Shown here: positions 13,501-25,750 of the stretch, piece after piece | Layout of the letters: each line of letters opens with the position of its first letter | How positions within the stretch are numbered: the stretch's first letter is position 1 | Assembly (NCBI RefSeq): GCF_000150275.1 | Contig: NW_002060943.1 | Coordinates: 8,440,066 to 8,504,065, forward strand | Reading direction: 5' to 3' | DNA from: Trichoplax adhaerens | Taxonomy: Eukaryota > Placozoa > Uniplacotomia > Trichoplacea > Trichoplacidae | DNA: 64,000 nt | Notes under the pieces: model-generated | Seen by the model: only the letters and a program-made list of their open reading frames with translations | Database searches by the model: none | What the model was told of the DNA's origin: nothing | Translations under genes and position numbers: made by a program

Positions 13501-16409
13501 AAGCCATAACATGTTCGTTTCCACAAGAGATGCTAGAAATATCTTTGCTTAAGAGTGATTCAATTAAGCGAGGTATTGTATACGGTGTCCATCCACCATG
13601 TCCTAAACAGCCAGAATTACCAGCTCCACAGGTCATAATTATTCCATTTTCGCTAAGAAATATCGAAAAGCGGTTACCGCAGCATGCTCTATTATTAAAA
13701 AAGTATAAGTTTATAGCATTAGTTGAAACTAAGAAGATTTGAATTTTGCAGTCTAAAGAACTATCGTAAATCAAAGTGGAAGTAATTACGCAAGTACTGT
13801 ATAGCGCGTAAACCATAATAAATGTTAAAAATAAAAGACAACTATCATATCGATGGGCACAACAAAACCTATAGATGGATTTTCCCTTCAAATTTTCGAT
13901 CATTGTTGGTCTCTCATAGCTCATAAGATTACCATGACCTAATTGCCCCATACAACCATTTCCCCAACTATATGCTGTTCTATCCGATGAAATGGCTACG
14001 ACGTGAGAGCTACCAACCGCAAGCTATAATAAATTGATTACAACATGGTAAGAAATTTATGTTCTCGTTTGTAAAACGATAGCTTGAGAAGGTATATTCT
14101 TTACATTTTTATAAATCAATAGCAAATAGCAAACATTGATCCTTACGATATTACCTGAATGAAACATTTTCGACTTGGTAAATCGCACTGGTCCATGATT
14201 ATATTAGTTAAATTAAGGCAATATAATACCGATCTGAATCAAATTAAAGGTATATTACTGGTGTTGCAGAAACGAATAAAAAATATGTAGGCTGCCAGCG
14301 ATGGCCGTTAATATTAAATTAATATACCTTTTCCTTTTACCAGCGGCAGAATCTGACATACAAGATATTTGATCATCCTCGAATTCATTGGGGTCAAAGT
14401 TACGCTCGATCTATAAAATAGTATCATAATAATCTGTTAGCAAGAGTCAATGGAATAAATAGATTTACTAACTAGTGTATTAGATTAATTAGAATATCAC
14501 AAATTGAAGTAAGTAAGCAATGAACAGAACCTCAGGCAGCCTTTGATAGTATATCTCATTTGCTGATGGGCGAACTTTAGGATCTTTTTGCAACATATCA
14601 GAAATAAGACTAGAAAGTCCTGCACTATAATGACTACTAATTGGAGAAAAAGTACCCTAGATAAAATGAAAGTTTAATCAGAGGAGCTATGCTTATACCT
14701 AATTATATTTTATAACCAAATTTTACCGCTAAAAGTTAATTTCTCAAGATTACCTTCATAATTTTATTAACTAAAGCTGGAAGATTAGAACCTTCGAAAG
14801 TTTTCTGAAGACTTGCCATTTCATGCAGTATGCATCCTAATGCCCAGATATCACTTTTATCATCGTAAGGCTTACTTTCACACTAAAACCGTATTATGCA
14901 GTTCCAATATCATGGTAGAACATATTAGCATTACGTATAGCACGAATACTTTCGCAAATACTTTATGTTTTTTAATAGTAATAGAATAATGAGCTGGATA
15001 ATTTTTAGAAAGTAAAATATTATTAATTTAACCTCCTTGACTTATTGAACTTACCATTTCTGGAGAAATATAATATGGTGTACCCAAGACAGTTTTTGCT
15101 TCTTTCGCAGTATCTGATAACACAGTAGAAATACCAAAATCTCCCATTTTTACGGTACCATCTTTCATAAGAAATATGTTGGCGGTCTTTAAATCTCTGT
15201 CAATAGTTGATATAGTGTCAGTTATGATGATAGTTGGGAAATCGCATCCTGATTGCACTATTAATCATCAATTAAGATTACCTATGCAAGATGTTATAGC
15301 TGTGAATATAACGAAGTGCAGATACAATTTGCTTAAATATATGTAATATCTCTCTTTCATCTAATTCTTCATTCGCTTGTGATAGATATTGTTGTAGTGT
15401 CCTATGTTGTAATAAAAAATAATTAAAATTGTTATTAAATCAGTGATGATCGCTACGTAGATAATTTATTAATTATGGATTAGAATGCCGTTTGAATTTC
15501 AGTATTAATCAGGGTACAAATAGCCAAGGTATTGTTTATAATTAGTTTAAAGGAAAAGTAATGTATATATATAAAAAATATTGGTATTAGGTTGCGGAAT
15601 AAATCTGTTGTATAGTTACACTTTCAGATTTCAATGAATCTCCGAAGAAATTGATATTTGCACATTGCAAAAAGGCAATCATGTCGATTTCTAGTTTATC
15701 TAAATGCATAACTAGTATTTGAGCTAATACTGATAACATATTATTTAAGGTTTTCTCAAAAATATCGTCGTACTCGCGAATAGAGCTTTATCAAGCAGTA
15801 TTGATAATTATATCGCCAGAGAGCATAAATAAAGTGTATATAGCATAATACTGTATACGAGTATAGTATGCAAATGAATAAATGGCTTTACCCATCGTCT
15901 GCGTATTCCATTTCAATAATTAGCATGCCAGATTCTTCAAAGCTATCGTGATAGTGTACAATATTTGGATGATTAAGCATGGATAAAACATTGACCTGCA
16001 AGTAAGCAATTTTTCTCCTATTAATCTTAAAAATTGCTAACATTATAGTATTTTAGACGCGTTATTCTAGTAAAAAAATTATCCATTGATGCATTCCTAC
16101 CTCATTAATAGCTAACCGCCTTTCTGATGCGTTTAAGTCAATCATAGGGATTTGCTTCAAAATAATTTCAGAATTATCGCACTTTCTACGACATAAAACG
16201 GCAGATCCATAAGCACCTAAAGTTATATCATCCCAAAACAATAGCACAATTGAGTCCTTAGCTGGCAACATGAATACGTATTACCATATACATTATCGAT
16301 TGAATAATAACACTAGATATTGATTTACTAGTCTATAACCTTTGCCAACAACTCGACACTTTTGAAAATCTGCCAAGGATTGACTTGAATTTTTCCAGCC
16401 TTTTATCAT
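10589..16409 (-). CDS. NEK9: NEK9-like mitotic kinase with RCC1 repeats
   Basis: Nineteen exons with consistent phases, in transcript order: 16409-16340, 16216-16101, 15995-15892, 15401-15282, 15196-15055, 14882-14754, 14656-14531, 14410-14328, 14233-14155, 14023-13869, 13688-13425, 13310-13197, 12985-12919, 12781-12560, 12337-11790, 11688-11529, 11411-11016, 10883-10800, 10672-10589; 1020 residues (human NEK9 is 979). Kinase domain about 15-269: glycine loop VGKGAYGSAV, Lys44, Glu62, [10 protein letters not shown] (Asp138), DFG 156-158, GTPYYISPE; all catalytic residues are present. RCC1 beta-propeller repeats follow to about residue 640 ([22 protein letters not shown]). The tail holds PIWLQNEL, matching the NEK9 tail element PGWLRKEL, and ends in a Lys/Glu-rich coiled coil (about 930-1010). 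In vertebrates NEK9 acts upstream of NEK6/7 in spindle assembly; the coiled coil separates it from NEK8. Start: ATG of MIKGWKNSS, the only in-frame Met before the kinase. Confidence 0.93.
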
Positions 16410-16592
16410 TCCCGTTTTAAAAAAATTTTCTCCAACAGGAGTACTTTAAAGCAATCCAATAAATTCACACATGAATAAGCAGTTAGATATTCTTGAAAAG
16501 ATGTATTTAAATTAATGACTACCGAAGGTAAAACTTTGATACTAATCAAGTTTCCATAATATATCCAACCCGTAGCTAATTTATGAAACAAC

Positions 16593-16995
16593 TTACCTAC
16601 ACGTTCCATCGGCCGTGTAAACTTCATTACCAATAATATCCTTAGCAATGTAAACATCAACCTATAATTACGCAAGAATGGCAACGAATTAATTATAAAT
16701 GTAAATTTATCGTCCAAGATTAGTATTGAATAATATTTTAGACAAAATCACGGTTAAAGCATTTCATCAATTGTACAAAAACACGCTTTTATATTAATTT
16801 ACGCTTAATTACCTCGGTAAAAGTTGACAACATCCGAATTAAGGGGTGTATATTTGCATTCATGGTAGTCAAAGATGAAGCTAGAAAGTTGATTTGCTTG
16901 GATTTACTGTTTGGATCAATGTAAGCTTTGACAAGATCGCCAAAGAATTCAAATATGTCTGTATCGCGTTGTTTGGTATCAAAGATATCAATGAA
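16593..16995 (-). CDS. Unrecognised gene, last two exons
   Basis: Exons 16995-16813 (61 codons, fully open in one frame only) and 16661-16593 (22 codons plus TAA) join in phase 0 across a GT-AG intron. The piece begins FIDIFDTKQRDTDIFEFFGD and ends NEVYTADGTCR. No family is recognised. It lies 183 bp upstream of, and on the same strand as, the NEK9 start. The stop codon overlaps a good donor (TGTAG|GTAAGT), so the true transcript could instead splice onward; no suitable next exon was seen. Exons further upstream (above 16995) were not found, so it is 5'-incomplete or a fragment. Confidence 0.45.
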
Positions 16996-19900
16996 CTGTA
17001 TAGATTAAGAAACAGAGAACATTCATTATGGATTTGGCCTTAATTATTGAATGGTTGAACGACTTAGTAAAAGATATAAAGTAAGATGGCACTCCTCTCT
17101 TTTCATTATTAAGAACCATTTCATAGTGACAACTAATTTATCGCATATTGTATAAAATTGAATAGAGAGAATTCCTTTCAAGCAGATTGACAAAAACTGT
17201 AACTCTTAATATCCTTTTTTTCAATGAGTTTTTTATTTGCAGTCCAGCGGGACTAAACTCATTAAAAATCTATCAGTGTGCGTCTAATTTTATGATGAAT
17301 AGTCCATGTATTTTCGTCAATACAATATCTTACAATCATTATCCTTAATTAAAGCGCGGCCTGTAAATTATACGTCTTTTCGTAATCGTAAACTAGCTAT
17401 CCAGCTATGCCGATCATACTATTACATTAGAAACAGTTTTGTTTCAATCCAAAAATGTAAGTGATTTTGTTATCTTTTTTAGTAAAGTATTGTGCAATTG
17501 TGATTTATATACATGTGCGCTAAGTAGCTATAGCATAGACTATTATCACATAATACAAGAATAATAAAAATGAAGAGAAGAGGCTATGTATCGCCTGAAA
17601 CTTATAGGTCTAAGGTATTAGATCAGCTATAGTAATATCTAAACTGTAATACATAGCAAACAATATTAATGGCGCTAAATAATGCACTAATTAAGCCAAT
17701 CTTAAAATGATAAAGGAACCATTAGTATAATGGATAGTGGTAAGGTCGATAAGTTACGGTTATGGTTTCCTATTTTCTTAGCAATAGTTCAATTCGTATA
17801 GATGATGCTGCAATGGATTGTATGAATTGATACGCCAACTACGAACATAAACTGTTATTCGTAGAATCTTATTAACTAGAATACATCACATTTTGACGAT
17901 CGCAACATATAGAAAGTGGTAAAGTAGACATAAAATTCAAGCAATCCATTGCTTGAATTAATATGCCAACCACCAGCGTAAGCTATATTTATAGAATCTT
18001 ATTAACTTGAGTATATCATATTTTGTCATTTTGATGATCACGTCATGTAGAAAGTGATAAAGTTGATGTATGATGAGAGCGATGCAATGCGCAATTTGAT
18101 GAATCACATTGACTGATAGGAGAAAAATTCGGGGAAAGTAATATTGTCGAAATGATGGAAGAATCTCTAGAAATAGAATTGAACAACGAGTTCCGATTAA
18201 TAGTTTCCCTGTTGGAATTTACACAGCTATAGCATTTGCCTTGAATATACTATGCTTTTAACTACTTGGACAACGATGGATTGCCTATGTTACATTCTTT
18301 TATACTTATTTAAGAAAAAACTTGGCCGAACTAACATTTCAATTTATCCTTGTGTTGCTTCATTATTACGTTATTATATTCATTAGTCATTTCTTTGAAA
18401 ATTATATCTATACGTGCCTTTAATGTATTCAATTAGTTAGCAATACTATTTTATACTCCATCGAATAGTAAGACACACCTTGATGATCACTTTGGTATAT
18501 AAATAGACAAATCTTTCAAAAGCTTCGAAAATTTTATAGTCTTCTGACTGCATTACTGTATATCAAGGATATTTCTGTAGGTACTTACGAGATGGAGTAT
18601 GCTCATCACAGAATTTATCCACAGAAATTTACAACATTTTTATTATTTCAGTTAAGGAGTAATTTTAACTAAAGTTAAATAGTTGTTATTCTATTACTGT
18701 CCTTATAAAAACTACTCTACTCCGTTGAGTCGAGATAAAAAGAAATCTCTCTCTCTATCTAGAATATACTCAAGTATCGAAAATGGCGATAGCTGCAGTA
18801 TTTTATCTACCGTCAAGAATAGGATAAAAGAATTGGTACGATCAATGCCAATTTCTATTGCTCATATTATAATATCTATAAATGATTAATTAATCTTTAA
18901 TGATATACTATGTTTAATGTACTAATGAAAAAAGGTTAATTATCTTGTCTATTAGGATGTCAGTATTAAGTTTTAGTAAATCAGAAGGACAATATTAGCG
19001 ATATTTGTTATGGTATTAAAGGCTATTGAATATTCGATTGAGGCTTAAAATAATGTTTAGTATGGATCAAATTGAGTAGGGAATGACTACAAGTTGATTC
19101 ACAAGAAATTGATAGTGAAAGGATAGAAAGATATTAGAGATGGACATTGATTTTTTCTATTGTTTACAAAACCTATTCGAGATCTGTAGATCTGGTAGCA
19201 ACAGATGAAAAGTAATGGAATTTTCAAAATGAAGTGTTAAAGGACTCAACGTACGCGCATGCAGTACTGTATATCAAGAAAAGCTTTTTGTAGAACAAGT
19301 AAAAGTTACTGTTAAATATAGAAACATTACTGGCAAAGTCTATGGCTACAAGTTAATTAGCAGCGGTTACTAGTTAAACTGTCATAGATAGTTATATATA
19401 TTGAGTGAGAAATTGGTGAGAAATTACATTGAAGAACAGTCTACAGAGGTCACTAGTCATTAAGATGGGAACAAAGTATTTATTTTTGACAGCATCGATA
19501 CAATTATAAAGGTTTGATTTGCACTTAATCTTGTTTATTGACTGTTATATATGTTAGTAGGATATTCCCTTGAATAACAGTGCATGTAGAATGTGGTATA
19601 TCAAAATAGTGGGAGAAATTTTGGCTTGAAGGGTAAAATTATAATCGTTCAAGTCAAAATATGTTTCGTTGCATGTACATACAGAAAGAGAGCGGTAGCT
19701 AATTGTGGACAGTCTAATATGAATGATTCATTGATAGAATGTGCCATTGAAAGCGGGGATTCCGTAGACTACGGTAGTAGGGTACTGCATGTCGAGATAG
19801 ACGTAGGAATAAAGTGGATATTTTGGCTGTAAGGATAAAATTATAGAGTTCAGGTTTGACCATGGTTAGCTATCATGTAATAGAGTGAAAACTGTAGGTA

Positions 19901-20857
19901 GTTTTCGTCATCTATAGACGACGTATTGACGGGACAGTATATTGGGATAGGAATATGTGGCTATTGAGGTTGTAAAGGTAAAATTGTAACCGTTCAAGTT
20001 ATACAATATCATAGTGTCATAATTGATCGTTATTTATAGGAGAGGAAATTTCATTCCATTTGCTTTCATGTACACTAAACAGTCTACATGGCATGGATTG
20101 AATAAACTGCTTATCATGAATCAGTGAAGACAGTATGGTTAGCAATTGCAGCGAATTAAACATGAAGGTGATATGTTTAAAGCGCGAATACTACCGTCTA
20201 TCGATCGATTCACTTTGTTCCTTTTGATCTACTCTAAAATATTAGCGAGAAAAAGAGAAAATAGGCGTAATCTTGTCAAGGTTTGATTCAATGGAGAAAA
20301 AAATTACAAAGGTAAAGAAGGAGTGTAGCGAACCATTTGTAGTTATACATAGTGGAATATTTCCATTTTGGTTGCCTTCTACTATCTACGTGTAGAGTCA
20401 ACAAATAGTTTGCTTGTATTGTATGTCCATATCAGTGTTGAAGATGGCAACATCAGTGAAATTTATGATTATTTTATGATCAGTAATGGGGTGAAATTTT
20501 CTGTAATAATCAAGTCAAATGGGATAGTGTTTGTGCTTTGATGGTAACTGATTGAGTTTGCTGACGGGCAATCGATGCCACGACGATACAATTTCGCGCA
20601 ACCTCCATATCCAATGAATCGTAGGTCTAGTATTTTTTTTTTGTCACGTTGAATAATTGAGTTCAAGGTCCGTTAAGTAAATTAATTCTTGGTAGTTGAT
20701 ATCATTTTCTGCACTCTCGGTGTCCACTACATGGTGTACCTGTATTTTACGGTAAGCAATAGGGCTGAGTCGATTTCTACTGGATAATTTACATAAGATA
20801 TCGAAGGGCATTTGAAATCCTTGAACAAGTTTATGAATAACGGTTTAAACATGAAAA
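16996..20857. other. Non-coding stretch with diffuse repeats
   Basis: No gene was recognised. Two tandem, diverged copies of a unit of about 125 bp lie at about 17815-18075, sharing TAGAATCTTATTAACT and then TAGAAAGTG. From about 19380 to 20120 there are scattered related phrases (GTAAAATTATAATCGTTCAA type, near 19630, 19830 and 19975) that suggest an old repeat family. A short tRNA-like sequence at 17715-17770 is discussed among the rejected items. Confidence 0.45.
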
Positions 20858-21199
20858 CTACATGATTGGGGCATTGCATACAGAATCAGGAGAGTACCCT
20901 GTTGGCGACATTTCATGCACTATTTTTACCTTGTTGTCTTTGCCGGTGATATTGCATTTACCCGGTTGGCCATGCAATAATACACCGATCAAAGCGATTT
21001 TCTTCCCTTGCAACGATCGATGAATTTTATCGCGTAACATTTGTAACGTGGATTCTTCATATTGATATTGGACAACAATCACTTGCGATTTGACAGCAGC
21101 AATCAAGACCGCAGGAGAGGGAATTTTCGATGAGATAATTAATAAATTCTTCAAGTCGGATTGAACTATTCGTGATTTCTTAACAGTAGCGGTAGCCAT
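20858..21199 (-). CDS. DUF4347-like small open frame
   Basis: An ATG-initiated frame of 113 codons. Residues about 19-82 read like a DUF4347 domain: a strand NLLIISSKIPSPAVLIAA, an acidic/aromatic stretch, LRDKIHRSLQGKK, then IALIGVLLHGQPGKCNITG, matching that family's conserved His-Gly-x-Pro-Gly turn. DUF4347 is known mainly from large bacterial surface proteins; its function is unknown. The frame ends shortly after the motif, and a further piece on the same strand, DLRFIGYGGCAKL at about 20635-20595, resembles the family's next motif but is in a different frame. So this may be a broken gene, or an exon whose partner is spliced on (donor GTAAAA after KDNK). Assignment is by eye and uncertain. 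Confidence 0.4.
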   Translation of the reverse strand: MATATVKKSRIVQSDLKNLLIISSKIPSPAVLIAAVKSQVIVVQYQYEESTLQMLRDKIHRSLQGKKIALIGVLLHGQPGKCNITGKDNKVKIVHEMSPTGYSPDSVCNAPIM

Positions 21200-22153
21200 G
21201 ATGTCGACAACAAGTTTCTATCCGACAGTTTTGCAATAGTCTAAAATCAGGATAGTTAGTCTAAATGGCTTGGACGAGTATCAGTTATCTTGTTGTACTA
21301 TGATATGGAATGATGTTGTTATTGCTGCTATTCTTTTACATTTTACTTGATGCAAGATGAAAGGGTTGGTCAACTACGTCACTCTCTATCTGTTCCTAAT
21401 AGACATATCGCCTGATTGAGTCATTGTATTATGGTTTAAAAAGAAGAAGCATTTCAATGGGGTTTAAGAATAGCCGAGAAGAATGCTTCTCCTCTTGTCT
21501 TATTTGTGTTGGCTTTTCAGGGTGTTTATGACGCAGGCTCTACATCCTCCGGTAGTGGATAGTTCAGGGTAGTTTGCTGTTATTGTGTACAGAGTGTTTT
21601 CCTACTTAATATCTACCTAGTGTACTCCATCCATACTCTTTTTATGATGGCTAGCATTGATTGAAGGTTTTTAATCCGCCTGCTGTAAGCATCCAATGAT
21701 TTGCAGTAGTTTAGCGTGTACGGTATATTGTACTGTGCACTACATTATTGTAGATCTCTTACACACTGTGCTACCAGCAGTCAAGTCATTTCAGGCCCCC
21801 AAAAGAAAGAAATGATCATCAACTAGTCAGTGCAATCTTGCAAAAGAACTTCCATTGAAATTATTTATGATTTAGCTTCATGAACTTGAATAATGTCGTC
21901 CAAAAAGTTGAGCTGTAGTGAAAAGCTCCAAGTAGTGCTTCTATAGTACAGTCTACAGTCTACCGTATTGGAGACTACAATACACTGTACACTTACTGTA
22001 CTGTACTGTACGCGTGCTCAGTCGTCGACAGTAGAATCCATACTACGACCAAAAGCCAAATCCGATTCACATGACCAACTGTGTACTGTACTAGATCGAT
22101 ACTGTAATTATTAGTGTAATAAGAGGGATTTGTAAGGAGCGATTAATAGAGTA
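21200..22153. other. Upstream region of SEC11
   Basis: No coding sequence seen. A TACTGTACTGTAC-rich tract at about 21940-22010 lies 150-200 bp before the SEC11 start codon. No TATA box or known element could be assigned. Confidence 0.4.
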
Positions 22154-25100
22154 ATGCCATCTCCATTGACAGACAGAAAGTTCGAAATCTCTTGCTCTAA
22201 CTTTCTGATCACCATTGCATTGATTAAAAATGTAATTGAAACGATCGGTTTGGGCGATTTACTGCGATTGGGATTTCGTCGTGTAAGTGAAAATGAATTT
22301 GAAATTTTTCCTACTGATATCGGATGACATGATAAATGAATTATATTGTACTGTACTTGTCCAAGGTGAAGACTGCCTTGGCTAGCAGATTTCGACGTGA
22401 ATTACTGATCAACATCGGCATTCATTTTGTGAATATTTCCTTTATCTGTTATATATAGGTCCTCTATCAGGTTTTATGCTTAGTGATGGTAGTATCGACA
22501 GCATTAATGATCTGGAAATCCTTGATTGTCGCAACGTGCACTGAAAGCCCAATTGTCGTCGTTTTGAGGTAATCCCTAGTGGTACGCGTATCCATAGTAT
22601 CAAATCGTGACAATCGAGACACCATTTACAAGACATTTCTGCCCTTATTAGTCAAGATTTTCTTTTTGACTCCTTTCTAAACGTATATTTTGGAATAATG
22701 GACTAGTTGTTACAAGCGGCCATAGGAAAATAATCAGACTCTACTCCGCTGGATAATACTGATCAGTTCTATACAATAACTGTTAGCAATTTGGACTGGA
22801 TACAATGTGCGTCATTTTCATAGAATTGCTATGGATACTGTGCATCGATCTCAAAGTAATAAGAGTGGCACTTTTTAAATGCTATGCTATGCACATATTT
22901 ATACACGTGCAAGGACATACGTTAATGATATATTACTGATATTAGTGATAGTGAAATCCGTACAAATGACTATCCTGCAAGCAATTCACTATCTGCAATT
23001 TTAGTATGCATGCACGCCATAGAATGGAGCAAAGTAGAACGAATTATCAAATAATTCGTGGAAAATAATGAAAGGCGATTATTGTGGAATGATTGTACAG
23101 TCGTACACAGTACGTCAACATAGCCAAGTTCTACACTAATTCACGCCCTTACTGTCTACCGAATTCATCAAGTATGCTTCGCAACATTAAAATACAAGTC
23201 ATTTCTACATAAAACAAGTTCTTGAGGTGATAATACTATATATCTGTGCAAAGTTTACTGTATTTTCTGTATAAATAGACGCATATTCTCTGATTGTACA
23301 CCATGTAACCCTTTACTGTTACTTTCAAGCTAATTCATTTCAGCTAGTACTAGTAGTTTGAATGACACTGGATATAAAAAATGATTTCGAAAATTTCCAA
23401 GTCCAAATATTGAATCAATTGTTCAGAGAGTGTCTAATCTACTAGCCTTATTACTATATTGATAAATACAAAATTTTCTTTCAATGTAGTGGTGCGATGG
23501 AACCTTCATTTAATCGTGGTGATCTATTAATGCTCAATAATTACCAAAGTGAGCCAATCCGTGTTGGTGAAATTGTGGTATTCAAGATTAGAGGTAGAGA
23601 AATACCGATTATTCATCGTGTACTGAGAATCCACGAAGAGTAAGTTCTACACAATTCTCTTCTTACCATTTACGCTTATACATCTATGGCTGCAATTCGA
23701 GTGTATTCATATAAAGTATAGCACAACACTTTATACAACTATTGATGAATTTCAACTTCTAAGGATTCATACTTAAATCTTTAATCCTAATTTGCATTGT
23801 ACGGGTATAACGATGTACAATCATATCTTTTTTATGTATTATTTCAGTATTTCAATCACTTGCGTGCATTTGATAATTATATATGTATATATATATATGT
23901 AATTATTTGAATTATAACTTATATTGATGTAATGGATTAATTGAAATTTTCAGCAAAAATGGAACTGTGAAATTCTTAACCAAAGGCGATAATAATATAG
24001 TTGACGACCGTGGTTTATATGCTGATGGACAATTTTGGTTAGAAAAGAAGGACGTCATTGGTCGCGCTAAGGGGTAGTTAATTAATTATAATCAATAATT
24101 GTTATTCAATCTCTCTGAAATTGACACAGCTCGTATTAAGACCATAACCTGTTATGTTTAAATTCAATACTGTCAGTTTAAAGTACACCACTTATAACTG
24201 TATTGAAATTGGTATCTAACGGGCGAAACACTATAAAATGAAAGGTTATATTAACAATCATTTTATTGTCCTATAAAACTTCAAACTTAATGAGACTAAA
24301 AACCAAACGTATTCTTCGAACTTATATTTCTGAAATCTGATACCTTACTTAATGTACTCGTTTACTGCAACGGCATCATAGATGGACTATATATGTATTA
24401 AAGACGAAAGAGAGAAAGCTTCATCATTTCTACTCATGACCTTTCTGATTCTTGTTTTTCCTGTAAATAATCTTACCGTTACGATAATGCAGATGATGTT
24501 ATTCCGCTCGTACATTATATATTAGGCAAAAAGTATTACTATGCTGCCGGTTTATGCTATAATTGTTAATATAATTTTTGCAGGTTACGCTTACATGATC
24601 GAAATATACGTATAGACTCTACAACGACTCCATTTTGATATCTGCAAACAATTTACATTATACCATTTTGGAATGATAAATTCCTATTTACTATTATTTA
24701 CACGATAAATTGGCTCTTAGTTTTACACGCAGAATAGTTAGCTTTTAAATTGACCTTCATGAGATGATGACAGCTTACTATTATAACGTACTCGGAATGA
24801 TCTTATATCTTAGGAATGCTATTAATTCGGTACACACATGCTGTATGAACAATTTATTAGATGCAGAGAATACGATTTTTGCGGTCAATTGCCTTCAGTT
24901 GATAGCGTTTTAACCTATTGATCACACGTTAAATCTTTTAATTTACCAGGTTCGTTCCATATGTTGGCATGGTGACTATAGCGATGAACGACTATCCCAA
25001 ACTGAAGGTGAGTAGTGAAGGTTTTAGATTAGTGATGATTCTGAATTAATTCATTACTATTACCATAACATTGTAAAGCTAAACCATGTTTTGTCTTTTT

Positions 25101-25163
25101 TATTTCTAGTATTTGATGTTAGCATTATTAGGATTTTTCGTGTTGGAGAATAGAGAAAATTAA
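22154..25163 (+). CDS. SEC11: SEC11 signal-peptidase subunit, catalytic Ser replaced by Ala
   Basis: Six exons, phases all consistent: 22154-22282, 22459-22568, 23490-23639, 23954-24073, 24950-25007, 25110-25163; 206 residues. SEC11 is the catalytic subunit of the ER signal peptidase complex. Order: a 43-residue N-terminus (longer than the usual 15-20) ending [10 protein letters not shown], a membrane anchor [62 protein letters not shown] and VDDRGLY, then a C-terminal hydrophobic segment. Catalytic His122 and Asp148 are present (His96, Asp122 of human SEC11A), but the nucleophile of SGSMEP is Ala82 (GCG; TCG would be Ser). VATCTESP also departs from the usual VVTGSESP. An AATAAA lies at 25350. 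The frame is open, so it may be a transcribed pseudoprotease or a young pseudogene. It sits in the right copy of the duplication. Confidence 0.9.
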
Positions 25164-25750
25164 TTCTAATTATTATTCAATTTATCGAACATATCTTGCA
25201 TATATACATGTATTTAACCGTTTACTTAAGCAACTGATAAAGTACCATCTTGACGGCGTTATCGAAAAATAGCAATAAAAATTGTATTTGCTTCTGATGA
25301 CGAAACTACTTTATTCAGTTTTTCATATGTTGGCCAAATTCTGAGCTAGAATAAAGCCGAACCCTTTTATTAAATGTAATTTTTATGCCTTGTAAATGCG
25401 TTCAACTATTGTAGTTTTGATTCCGTTAAACACGAATATATATCATTATTCGAAATTGAAACTTCTCACTTGTTACTCTGATCAATTGAATTAACAGAAT
25501 AGCGGATCGTAGTTTACTGTTAGTAGGTTTACCGGTTTAAGGTTAATTGCATGAGACATTAATCAGAATCAAGGACTGAAACATTTCACTTAAATTTGTA
25601 ATTTCCTTCAATATCTGTTGCAATTTTAGTTGAATGTAATTTGTCGTTGTTATTAGTACTAGAGTGGCCATCATCTTCTACGGTAACTAATTGATTCTTG
25701 AGATTATGCTGTTGGCTTTCTTTTAGTGGTTGAGTTACGTTACATCATGT
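22330..25750. repeat. Right copy of a segmental duplication
   Basis: Collinear and in the same orientation as about 8300-11200. Matching landmarks include SEC11 exon 2 (22459 versus 8432), the intron sequence after it (for example 22920-23050 versus 8900-9060), the SEC11 3' region (25235-25420 versus 9465-9660) and NEK9 exon 17 (25590-25745 versus 11045-11200). Large differences are the loss of SEC11 exons 3-6 on the left and of about 1.2 kb before the NEK9 piece on the right. Divergence by eye is roughly 20-30 percent, so the event is old. Confidence 0.85.
25590..25745 (-). pseudogene. NEK9 exon 17 relic
   Basis: On the minus strand this reads TQPLKESQQHNLKNQL, then an Asn/Asp-rich run and NDKLHSTK, clearly related to [16 protein letters not shown] and NDKLDSTK in exon 17 of the intact NEK9 gene (11200-11045). 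The shared frame holds for about 38 codons and then shifts by an indel. No splice-competent neighbours, kinase or RCC1 exons accompany it, so it is a fragment left by the segmental duplication. Confidence 0.8.

Noticed and set aside
16406-16717. 103-codon minus-strand frame
   Set aside because: It overlaps the unknown gene's terminal exon and the NEK9 start in another frame and has no family resemblance; a shadow.
17715-17770. tRNA-like sequence with an A-box-like TTAGTATAATGG and GGAACC/GGTTTCC ends that nearly pair
   Set aside because: Only 56 bases between the pairing ends, no B box (GGTTCGANNCC) and no anticodon stem; at best a truncated relic or a SINE head.
22442-22636. 64-codon minus-strand frame over SEC11 exon 2
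   Set aside because: It is the reverse strand of a well-supported SEC11 exon.
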